Source: Pratylenchus scribneri (Eukaryota > Nematoda > Chromadorea > Rhabditida > Pratylenchidae). Taken from it: a stretch of DNA of 64,000 bases. Position 1 is the first letter of the stretch, and each line of letters starts with the position of its first letter. The DNA lies in assembly GCA_030063045.1 (NCBI GenBank), contig JAQSEB010000201.1, positions 496,001-560,000 of the forward strand. The letters run 5' to 3'. Shown piece after piece: positions 1 to 10,800 of the stretch. A model generated the notes under the pieces. The model saw only the letters and a list, made by a program, of their open reading frames with translations. It did no database searches and was not told the origin of the DNA. A program made the position numbers and the translations under genes.

Positions 1-460
1 GAAACAAAAACATTAAAAAGTTTGGACAAACAAAACACAAAATGTTTGAATGAACAAAAACACAAAATGTTTGGAAGAACAAAAACATAAAATGTTTGGA
101 ATAACAAAAACACAAAATATTTGAAATAACAAAAACACAAAATGTTTGGAATAACTAAAACAAAATGTTACAAAAACACAAATTGTTTGAAATAACAAAA
201 AAACAAATTGTTTGAAATAACAAAAACACAAAATGTTTGAAATAACAAAAACACAAATTGTTTGAAATAACAAAAAAACAAATTGTTTGAAATAACAAAA
301 ACACAAATTGTTTGAAATAACAAAAAAACAAATTGTTTGAAATAACAAAAACACAAAATGTTTGGACGAACAAAAACACAAAATGTTTGGAATAACAAAA
401 ACACAAAATGTTTGGAATAACAAAAACACAAAATGTTTGGAATAACAAAAACACAAAATT
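1..460. repeat. 25-bp minisatellite array
   Basis: About 17 tandem units of 25 bp, each of the form AACAAAAACACAAAATGTTT plus five more bases. Two main variants alternate (AAATGTTTGGAAT and AATTGTTTGAAAT). The array probably continues past the left edge. The long overlapping open frames on the minus strand here (CFCYSKHFVFLLFQTF-type peptides) are by-products of the repeat, not genes. A related but non-tandem sequence lies near 40600-40680 inside another element. Confidence 0.95.
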
Positions 461-479
461 AGAAAATTAAAAAGATTTA

Positions 480-1206
480 AAAAAATGAGAAATGTTGAAC
501 GTGTTAGGATGAATGAGAATAATAAAAATGATGAATTGGAAGTTGAGAAGAGATAAATATGAAGATGAAGATGATGAATAAATGAATGTGAAAATTGGAA
601 GATATGATTGGGAAAATGAGAATGGATGAATAGGAAGATGAAAAGAGATTTAATAGGAAGATGAAATAAGGATGAATTGGAAGATGAAAAGAGATGAATG
701 GGCGGATGAGAAGAGATTAACAGGAAGATGAGAGGATTAAATGGGGGGATGAAGAGATGAATGGTAGGATGAGAGGGATGAAAAGGAAGATGAAAAGAAA
801 TGAATGAAATGATTAGAAAGGATGAATATAAGAATGAAAGGGACTGAATGGGCGGATGAGAAGAGATAAATTATAAGATGAGGTTGAAACATGAAAAAAA
901 TGGAAGAGAAGATGAAGAATTAAAAAGAATAAAGGAAGGGAATTTAGAGTAAAAAAAATGTTAAAGGATGAATGAAGATGATGATGAGTTATGAATGATT
1001 ATGACTTATGAGTATAGGGAATAAAGAATTAATGAAGTTGATGAGAGATGAATTAAAGTATTTAAAGAATTTTTTCCTATCCTATTTTTTGTATAAAATT
1101 ATTCATTTATTATTAATTTTTTATATTTAATTATTTCAAGTATTGGTTCAATTCAAAAAGTAACTAGCTAAGGGACGCGCGCGATAGCGCGCGTTCCTGA
1201 GCTAGT
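480..1206 (+). mobile_element. Left copy of dispersed element ending in a GC hairpin (Helitron-like)
   Basis: A purine-rich stretch of degenerate GATGAATGGGAAGATGARAAG-type repeats runs into an AT-rich tail and then a 44-nt near-perfect hairpin at 1163-1206. The stem starts ACTAGCTAAGGGACGCGCGC and closes with CCTGAGCTAGT. The same tail plus hairpin occurs in opposite orientation at 49048-50190. Homology between the two stops exactly at the hairpin end, where both copies end GAGCTAG followed by a T. A terminal hairpin, a CTAG (CTRR-type) end and a following T are Helitron-like; this class assignment is inference. The 5' end is not defined. Confidence 0.6.
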
Positions 1207-1363
1207 ATTAATAATTTAGATGTAATAAAAATTGTTTTGACCATTAATTAAAATGACAATTTGACCCAACAATGGAGAATTGAAGAAAAAAAAATTAAAA
1301 AATAATATTGGGTATTAGCATTTTACTAAAAAATAATTTTTAATTTTTTATTTAAAAAAATAC

Positions 1364-4300
1364 CGAATATGCTCCTCGGGCGATTCCGTTGTGGAGAAGA
1401 AATGTTCCAAATTGTTTCGATCAATGCCACAGCCCGGATGCAACAAATGCTTGTCAAATTTTTCTACTCCCGGAAATGTTTGGATCTGTGAGAAATAAAT
1501 TGTAAAATTTTAACAATTAATTTATTTTTAAATTTATCAAAAGTTCCAAAAAAATCTTTAAAATAGAATATTTTTATTTTAAAATTTTTTATAAATAAAA
1601 AAAATGAATTTTTACTTTTCATAAATTTTCTTTTTTCATCGAATAATAAATAAGTAAGTAAATTCAGAAATTTTATTTTTTAACTATAGAAGAATTTAAA
1701 CATTTTTTAATAAATTAAAATTTATCATAAAAAAAATAATAATTTCATTTAAATAGTTAAAATTTACGGCATATTCAGCATTTCGAATTTGGCACAATTG
1801 GAGATGGAAGCATTTGAGGATTGCAACCTGAAAAAATTAATTTTTAATAATTAATATTATTTTCTTATTAAAAGAATCTAAAATTTTAAAATTTGAAAGA
1901 ATAATTTTTAATAAAAAAATCAAAATGTTGTTACGTAAACAAAAAAAATGATAATTTAAAGTAAGAAAAGATAAAGATAACGTTAAAATTTAAAACTCAT
2001 AAGAAATTTCTATTTTTAGCAGATTTATTTCTTGTAAGAAAGGCCTATGAAGTTTGAACAATTCGAATTAAAATAATATCAAATATATAAACCGAAAAAT
2101 CAGAAAAAAAATTAAACTCACTTTTGTTTCATTGTTGAGCCCATCCAATGGGGGGAAATATTCGCGCAGCAGATTTAGCATCATTGTGATTTGTCCACGA
2201 TCCAAGTTGATGTGCTCCTCGAGGGTTATTGGCCGAAACTTTAATGTAATTTGGAAAAAAATAAATTTTATAAATTTTTTAAAATGATATTTAAAACAAA
2301 AAAAAAATAAATAGAAAAATTATTAAAAAAAAATCAGAAATGATTCCTAAAGATTTAAAAAAAGACTATTAAAAAATTTTTGACAACAGAGAATAGAAAA
2401 ATTATCAACCGTTATCAGATATTTAAAAATCAAAAATATATTAAAAATAAATTTAAAAATAAAATTGTGACGAAAGAAATTAAAATGGTAAAAATTTATT
2501 TAAAAATTACAACTCATAAATTTTTTGCCTTAAATTTAATAAATAATGCCCAAAAATTATTTGATTAATAAATCATCGACAAAAATTTCAACATTAAAAA
2601 ATTTTAAAAATTAAAATAAAAAAAATATACTTCATTTTTGAATTTCGTTGACAAATCCAATTTACCGATTAGCACATTGACCAATGCTTTGTGGCCATTT
2701 TGGAAATTCCTCAAAGATTGGGCCATTTGAAGGATATTTGGAATGCATAAATCAAAGGACATATCCATTGAGAGCTGAATAGGATTAAGTTATATATTAG
2801 CGAATATTTTGAGAAAACTTCTTTTTTCATGTTTTATTAAAAATAAATTAAAAAATTTATTTTAATTAAAATGAAATTAAAATATTTTTTAATTAAAATG
2901 AAATTAAAATATTTTTATAATAGAATTATAAAAAATTTTAATTTTGAATGAAAAAAAAAGAATAATTTTTCCTTAAAATTTCAAATTTGAAGAATCGAAA
3001 TTTATAAAAGGAATTTGGCTTTTGCACTTTTTCCGATTCAAAAAATGTTTTGAATAATTCAAATTTAAAAGAAAATAACCTTCGAAGACGAATTTAAGTG
3101 GCTCATTGATGTGCCCGGCGGATGCAAAATTTCCGCAGAAGAATTTGGAACTGAAAAATGTATTATTTTTAAATAAATTTAAAATTTTTTAAAGTTTGGT
3201 TTAAAAAATATTTTCTTTAAAAATAAATTTTAATATTATATAATATGACAAGTTATATAGAGTGAAAAATTTTAAAATTCTTCAACCTATAAAAATAAAT
3301 AATTATTTTTCTAAGTTTTTAAATAATAATAAAGAAATGAATTGCAAAAAAGTTAAAAAAGGCAATATTTTTATTTACTTTATAAATTAAAAATATTTTT
3401 AAATAAAATACACACTCATTGTGTTTGCTGGCGAAACCATGAAGGTGTTTGCCGTAGAAATAGTTGGGTTGATTGAATTTGTGGCGGTTGAAGTAGAAGA
3501 TGCATTTGTTATTGTGGATGAAGAAATTGGTGTCGTATCAATATTCATTCCTGCCTCAATGCATGCCCGAAGTCGACAGGCTCGACAGGAATTGCGCATT
3601 CCTTCTGAATGAATACCCTTTATATTTTCTTTTTTTAAATTTATCACTGAATTTTTTTGAATAAATTTTATTTTTAGAACATTTTGACTATTTGTATAAA
3701 TTTGTGAAAATTAACAATTTTTGCACATATTTATTAGCAATAGTTTATGGGTTATATTTTTATTATAAAAATTAATTTAATAATAGTAAAAGGAATTGAG
3801 TACTCTTTCTGAAATTATTGCAAGTTTTCAAATATTAAAATAAAATTTAAGAAATTGCAATATTTTTATTTCATTTAAAATTAGACATTTTTTAATTTTC
3901 TTTCTTTTTGAAAATTATAATTTATCTATAATTTTATTAGATAAAAATTGAGAATAATATATGGGTTTAATTTTTTCATATTTAAAAAAAATTCAAAAAG
4001 TTTGCGCATTCCTTCGAAAAAATAAATTTTGGATCTTAAAAAAGTGTTTAATAATTAAAAATAATTAATTATACATTATTTTTCATAAATATTTTAATAA
4101 AATAACGATTTCATAATTTTATAATTTTTTATAAACAATAATAATTTATGACTTTGTTTGAAAAGTTAATGATTTCAAATTTAAAAATATGTAAAAAAAG
4201 TGTGTGATAATTTTTATGTAGAAAATATTTTGCATTTATTTTCTTTCCAAAAATTTATTAATGAAAAATTTTATTTTCTAAATTTTTGGAAGATAAATTG

Positions 4301-5068
4301 GTAGGTCATATCATATAATTTAATTATAAAAATTATTTTCATAATTTTTATAAATTTTTGTTACAAAAAAATTTATAGGTTTGTAAATTTATTAATTCAA
4401 AAATTCATTATTTCTCACTGACCTGCCCGTATTTCGCATTGTCCACCTCTCCGGCATTCATATTGCCTCTTTTCCAGTGCGGATCGCCGAAAAAAGGAGG
4501 CACATGCTCGGCAAGAGAGGACTCCAAAATAGAAGCCATTGCTTGGGCCACAACAAATGGAACAGGGACGAAATGTGGTGCCAGCTGCTTGTTGCTGCTT
4601 AAATGAAAATAAAATGAATGGAAAAATAATAAATTAATTAATTAAAATTTTTTAAAATTATCTTTTTTTTTCTATCAAATTAAAGACAAATATATGGGCT
4701 AAATTTAGTCCAATTTATGCCAATTTTGGTAAGTAAAATGCCAACTTTTACCATTGATATGGTAGATTTTGTAAGTGTTGACATTTGTTTACCAAGATGG
4801 TCAAATATGAATTAAATAAACTTAAAATGTATGACCTTTTATATCGAAAATTATTGTCGAAAAATTTTTAGAACAAAATTTATTTCCCCAAATTTTTATA
4901 TTTAACCGTGTTCATCGGCGAGAAATTCGCCGATGAAGATGAAGTTGCCGAAGAAGGTGACGAAAATGGTTGGAATAATGAATGAGAGGATGTTGTATTT
5001 TGTGGATGAATATTTGTAGATGATGACGACAAATTTGTCCCGCCGATTGCAGAGTTTATTGGATGCAT
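1364..5068 (-). CDS. Nuclear hormone receptor (nhr family), 3' end outside window
   Basis: Ligand-type nuclear transcription factor. Exons read on the minus strand are 5068-4907, 4597-4423, 3604-3416, 3150-3080, 2774-2631, 2238-2122, 1827-1768 and 1485-1364; all junctions keep frame. A Ser/Thr/Asn-rich N-terminus of about 54 residues starting MHPINSAIGG precedes the DNA-binding domain. The first zinc finger reads CSICCGPSNGFYFGVLSCRA and is followed by CASFFRR, a nematode-type P-box. The second finger is ECRRGGQCEIRAEG then MRNSCRACRLRACIEAGM. A low-complexity hinge leads to a helical ligand-binding domain (for example QMAQSLRNFQNGHKALVNVL, then LREYFPPLDGL). The last exon seen ends in frame at a donor at 1363, with about 100 residues of the ligand-binding domain still expected. 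No further exon is visible between 1362 and 1, so the rest lies beyond the edge or is lost. The family call is firm; the subfamily is not assigned. Confidence 0.9.
4726..4795. repeat. Small imperfect inverted repeat in nhr intron 1
   Basis: TTGGTAAGTAAAATGCCAAC at the left pairs imperfectly with GTTGACATTTGTTTACCAA at the right. A second inner pairing of TACCAT with ATGGTA surrounds a short loop. It looks like a degenerate short foldback element; function unknown. Confidence 0.4.
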
Positions 5069-5856
5069 TTTTGGAAACTTATTTTGTTCTAAATTAAAAA
5101 ATTTCCATTGAAACTTAAAAATGTTAAAGTCTTTTAGTGAAATACATAATTCTAAATTTTTTGAGGAAATGGCTTCTTCCCGAATTGTCTAGAGCTATAC
5201 AAAAAGAATTGCCAAATGTGATTTTCGTAAAATACAGCTTTCAATTTTTGCTATTTTTAATTACTTGGACAAAAAATTTCAAATTTTATTTTTATCCAGA
5301 ATTTTTGAGAACAATCCTAGTCCTAATACCAAATCGACCTTTAATCGTTTTCTCTTTATAAGTGTAAAATAAAATTTATTTCCCATATAAAATTTCTTTT
5401 TATTTTTACTATATTCCCAATTTGCGCGACTGACTAATTTAAAAAATTTAAAATTCGGTAATTGTTTATGGAACGTTTAATAAAAAAAAGGAAAAAGGAG
5501 AGTGCAGTATTAGTGTGAAGCGAATTTACAATTTTATTATCCAATTTTTGTGACAGATTAATGTATTCAATGTGTTCATTTTGTGTTAGGCACAAATACG
5601 TTCAAGGGAATATGGAGTGCTCGCACATTCCAAACACATCAACATCAATTGGGACAGATTTTAAATATTATTTAGAAGAAGGAAATGTGTGTGTTTGTTC
5701 TTTGAACCCCTAAATTGCGAGCACAAATATTTTTGGAATGTTTTATTGAATATCAGAGAATGGAACATAGATTAAAAATTAGCCAGAGTGGCCTCTTTTT
5801 AATATCAAACGCGTGTATTGTAAAAATAATTCAAAATTCAGGGTGGTAATTATACC
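5069..5856. other. Upstream spacer of the nhr gene, no gene seen
   Basis: AT-rich DNA between the nhr start codon and the element at 5857. It should hold the receptor's promoter and 5' UTR, but I can point to no specific site. The plus-strand open frame at 5137-5361 has no splice context and AT-driven composition. Confidence 0.6.
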
Positions 5857-6453
5857 GGTATTTGTCTCGTTTACACATCCCCTTTTTGGGTCACCTTGGA
5901 AAAAGTGAAGGTCCCCCCTTTGGTGTTAGGGTTTGGGTTTAGGATACATTTGAGATGTTTTTTAAATCATCCTAATTAGAGACCGGCAAAATGAAATCTG
6001 CGGGATTGCGGACCGGATTTTTTTCCTCCAATTTTTTGCGGGACGGATCCGGTGCGGGATAATCCCGCAAAATCCGTCCCGCAAAATCCCGCAATCCCGC
6101 GCGGGATTTGCGGGATTTTACCCAAAATTTCATGCGGGACGGATCCGCTGCGGGATAATCCCGCAAAATCCGTCCCGCAAAATCCCGCAGAATCCCGCAA
6201 TCCCGCGCGGGATTTGCGGGATTTTACCCAAAATTTCATGCGGGACGGATCCGCTGCGGGATAATCCCGCAAAAATCCGGTCCCGCAAAATCCCGCAAAA
6301 TCCCGCGCGGGATCCGGTCCCGCGCCGGTCTCTAATCCTAATCCAATCCCTAACATATCCCTGAATGACCCCAACCCTAACCTGATGACTCATAGGGGTG
6401 GGGGGGGGGGGAGCAAGTACTTTTCAAAAGGGGATGTAAACGAGACAAGTACC
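5857..6453. mobile_element. GGTACTT-type inverted-repeat element with internal ~100-bp tandem repeat
   Basis: The termini are GGTATTTGTCTCGTTTACAC at 5857 and, as reverse complement at 6453, GGTACTTGTCTCGTTTACAT. They are flanked by ATTATACC on the left (5849-5856) and ATTATAAC on the right (6454-6461), an 8-bp target duplication with one mismatch. Inside, 5990-6320 carries about three units of 96-106 bp built from CCCGC and GCGGG words, so it is itself highly palindromic. There is no transposase. The ends match the elements at 40350 and 55070, so all three belong to one non-autonomous family. Confidence 0.75.
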
Positions 6454-7829
6454 ATTATAACCAGCAGAGAATTTAGCATTTTCCAGAATTGAAGTTTTGT
6501 TATTGGCAAATTTTTATTCTAGTTTTTGTAGGGTTTTTGAATCTCTCTGATAATTTTTGTCAGTTTTTTGAATTCTGCTAATGTTGGAATTGCCATCTTT
6601 GACATAACCAATTAACTAATCTTAAGACTCTAAAATATTAATAAACCTTGAAAATCCCAAAAAATTAAAAAGTGAGACAATTTCTTGTATTTCTTTTGAT
6701 TGAACAATTTATTCGAAAAATGATTTTCAAATAGATTTTATTGTCCCAATTTATGTAAATTTTTTGGAGAATAATTCGGGAAACGAATTAACGGATTAAT
6801 AGTTGGGCCCTTCATGGCCAATAAAATGATAATAAAATAACAATAAATGGGCAATCGAGAATGGAAAAATGAAATTATAGTGGAAAAAAGCAGCAAAAGT
6901 CCCTTCACAAATATTACGGAAAGTGGAGAATGGGAAAGGGATGGTGCTACCTACGTGGGGGAAAATCAATAATGACACTGATGTTTAGCGTTTTTATATT
7001 TCTGCTGGGGCACAAAAATAAATGCGGGCCAATTTGGATGGAAAATGAGGGAGTTTTGGTTTATTTGAGCAGCAGAAAATCGTTATATTAGTTGTTAAAT
7101 AATAAGTAATAACTGATAAAAATGATAAGAATAAGTATTATATATGATAAATGAAGGAAAAAATAAGAAATAATATTTTCATATAAATTTTTCGTTGGAA
7201 ATGGTAACAGAAGGCTTCATCCAAATTTATACTGGCCAAAGTAACACTTCAAAATTCAAATAATAATTATTAAATCTTTCATAGTAATATGTTTCTTTTA
7301 TACAGTAAGTAGAGTATTTGTTATCACATTGATTAAATGGCCAGAATGTTATGTCAAAAATGGCCAAAACTACACGATTTTGGTAAATTAGAAGGACAAA
7401 ATTGATCGAATGATAATTGAAATGAAGTGAAAAAAAGAGCAATTCCTAAATTGTAAAGAAAGTGAAAGAAATTATTAATTAATTGTGCCCAAAAGCCCAA
7501 ACACCAAAAAATTGACGGGTGGAAATGGAAAATTGTAAAATGCAATGGGAAAATATAATAAAATGACAGATTAATCTAAGAGATATCCGCAAGCAATCGC
7601 AGGTGAAATTTTATACAATTTTTGATTGATTATTTGAATTGTCTTCGTTGTTTATTTCCATTTTGTAGTGATAGACATAACTTGCACAATGTACAAAATG
7701 AAAACGAATTACTTTATAAATAGATCAATTTATTGTCCGAAAATTGTCAATGAAAAAAAAATTTTACAATTTCCATTCACAATTATTTGGCTATTATAAA
7801 TATTATAATTATTTATATGTATATTTCAT
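6454..7829. other. Spacer, no gene seen
   Basis: AT-rich DNA between the element above and the 3' end of the coiled-coil gene. Short minus-strand open frames at 6796-6978, 7227-7442 and 7354-7545 lack splice signals, domains and coding-like composition. Confidence 0.6.
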
Positions 7830-10800
7830 TCAAATTCTGCCATTTTTCTGCTTGCATTTTTCACAGTTCACTGAAAACAAATGATGTTCGCATCTGTTTG
7901 CATTTGCTCTATATTCTTTCATTTCAACATTTTCTGGCTGCTTTTGCCTCAATTTTGCCAACAATCTCGCCCTAAATTCCTCCACTTTATTATTTTCCTG
8001 CCGTTCCTTAAATTGTCCTTCGTTGGATGCCGTTTTTGCGCCCATAGATTGGCCCCTTTGCCGCAGGAAATATTTCGATCCGGCCACCGGATTTTTCATC
8101 AAAGCTTTATCTCCGGCCGATTTTTGCTAAAATTTTATTTATATTTTTTAGATTAATTTTAATTATTCTAAATTATTTATTTAATTATTTTGAATTATTT
8201 TTTAATTAATTTAATTTATTTTAAACTTTTATATTTTTCGATATTTAAATAATTGTTTTGGATTTTCATATTTTTTCATTAAATTAAATATTGAATGATT
8301 TTATTCTATTGAAATTTATACCTTTACCGTGCTAGAAGAAGAACAAATACCGGCGGTCGATTTTCTGGGATCTAAATATAAATAAATTGTGATAATTACC
8401 ATTCTAAATATAACCATTTTCCATTCGTTTTTTCTTCGCCCACGGTGGTTCATAATCCGAATCCATCTCATATTGTGAGAGTGCTGAGGGTTTCTTTTTC
8501 TTTTGTCCAATTCTTCCAACATTTTTCACCTGCTGTTGCTGCTGAAAAATCAAAATTTATTTTATATTTAATTTTTTTTACCTTTTTTGCCTTTTCATTT
8601 TCATCCATTGCCTCAATTAATTCATCAAATGTAGATTTGGGCTGCTGTTCCGTTTCCCTTGAGACATTCAAAATTGAGTTCTAAATTAATTAATTAATTA
8701 TTTCTTTAAATTCTTTGTCTTTTTTTAGAAATTTTCTTTTCTCTGAAAACTGATTTTGTCCATTACCGATTTAAGTTAAAGATTTCTTCAAAAAAGTTGA
8801 TCAAATAATAATAATAAATATATAAAGATTTATATTTTTATAATATTCAATTAGAATCTAACATAAAAATTTCCAAATAAAATTTTAAAATATTTTTGAA
8901 TTTTTAAAATGGCAACTTCAAATCCATTATTAAACCTTCTTCTCGTGTTTCTCCATTTCCGCCTCAATTTTGTCCAATTTTGCTTGCTTTTCATCCCGTT
9001 CCTTTTCCACTGTTCTCATTAAAATTTCCATTTTGGCCAAGTCATCCTTTAATTTGATTTTTCCAAAATAATTTTTTTTTAAAATTTTTTTCCCACTCTC
9101 ATTTTCGCTCTATCTTCATTTGCTTCAGCCAATTCCTTTCGAATATTTTTGAATTTGAATTCATGCATTTTTGCATTTGCCAATGCTTTTGACATTTTAT
9201 CATCAATTTCTTCTTTTTCAGTTTTCATTTTGTCAATTTCTTCCTGAAATTTTTAGGAAAATTAATTTTTTAGATTTTCTTGAAATTTGTTGGGAAAAAC
9301 ACATTTTAATGAAAGAAAAATATGCATTCAATTTTTTTAATAATGATTTGCTTAAAAAAATTGACCAATTTTTCATTTTTATGTGCAATTATATTAGTTT
9401 GGAAATTGTGAAAAATTCTGACTATAAAAGAAGCAAAATAAACGAAAAAAATACCATTGAAAAGAGATTAACCAAAATAATATTTAATTTTTTTAATTAT
9501 TTAAATAATTGAAGATAATTGCCGTAAGCGAAAAATTCTGTATGAGTATTTGAATATCATTAAATGTTTCCTTAAATTATAAATATATTTCGATATTTTT
9601 CAGTCAATTTTAGGACCAGGTTTTTTAATAACCAAAAAAAATGATCTCACAATTTTCTTATATCATTTCTCCAATTTCATTATTAATTATTCCACCTCCG
9701 ATATCTTACTTTAAGCTTATCTCGATCATTCTCCGCCATCATTAAAATTTGCCAATTTTCTGAAATTTTTTGGGAATTTTTATTGATACTTTCAATGAAT
9801 AAGGTCGTGTGTTAAGTACACTTTGGTCCTGGCTAATTTAATTAAAATAGATATTTTGGCGAAAATTTTAATGTATACTTTTAAAGCCCAATATTTTGTC
9901 CAAGTTATAGTCATAAAATCGTTAAAAACTGCCAATTCCAGGGTTTAATATTTTTATGACCAAAATTTTTAAAAATAGATCAATCATTAACTTCTGAATT
10001 ATATTGTTCCTTTTCTCTAGACTTTTATTTGGACCGAAAGAATTGCTTCGTTACGTAAAAATGGATCCCCAAATACCATCCAAACTCATTATCATTATCC
10101 AATATTTCTTTTTCTTGCCTGTTTCATCCGCCTTCCTTTGTTCTTCCTTTTCATCAATTTCCCTTTGTTTTTCTTCAATTTCTGCCCTCAATTTTTGGAT
10201 TATCTCTTCATTTTGCCTCAATGATGCCTTTTGGTATTCGTAGGCATTCAATGAAATTTCCATATCAATTTTGTGCTTTTCCTTCATTTTTTCCATTTCC
10301 TATGAAAATTCAATGTTCAAACTTCAAAATAGCTTGCCAAAATATTTTCCCACCTCATTTTTGGCCTGTAATTCTTCATCCTTTTGGGTATATTTTTCAT
10401 TTATGGAGGCCAATTCCAATTCAAATTGCTTCTTCAATTCTATGTTTTCTATGCATTCTGTTGGCATTTGGGATTCTTCTAAATCCTTCAATTTCCCAAG
10501 CAATCGATTTCGTGAAAATTTAGAATCGTCCAATTCTTTGGAAATTTTCTATAAAATGCAAAAAAATTTAAAATATAAAAAATATTATAAAATTTATTAA
10601 AATCAATTCCGAATTTTGGATACTTCTCGGCAATTTTTATTCTTATTCATAAAATTTTTATATCATTGAATTAATTAAAGAAAATTTTTCTTATTAAAAT
10701 AATTGGTAAAATATAATTGGCCTCTGAAAACTAAGGCCAAAATAACGAAATTTTTTTGTCTATTTTGCTACTTTTTTAAATTAAACAATTTCTAATATAT

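Noticed and set aside
13..456. Overlapping minus-strand open frames of up to 147 codons
   Set aside because: All three frames are open because the 25-bp repeat lacks stops; the peptides are repeats of CFCYSKHFVFLLFQTF with no start context or splice signals.
1..460. Possible CRISPR array
   Set aside because: Direct 25-bp tandem units with no unique spacers, in a eukaryotic genome. The same applies to 11331-11559 and 15930-16420.
5972..6393. Arg/Gly/Pro-rich open frames on both strands
   Set aside because: They translate the GC-rich palindromic repeat inside a transposon-like element.
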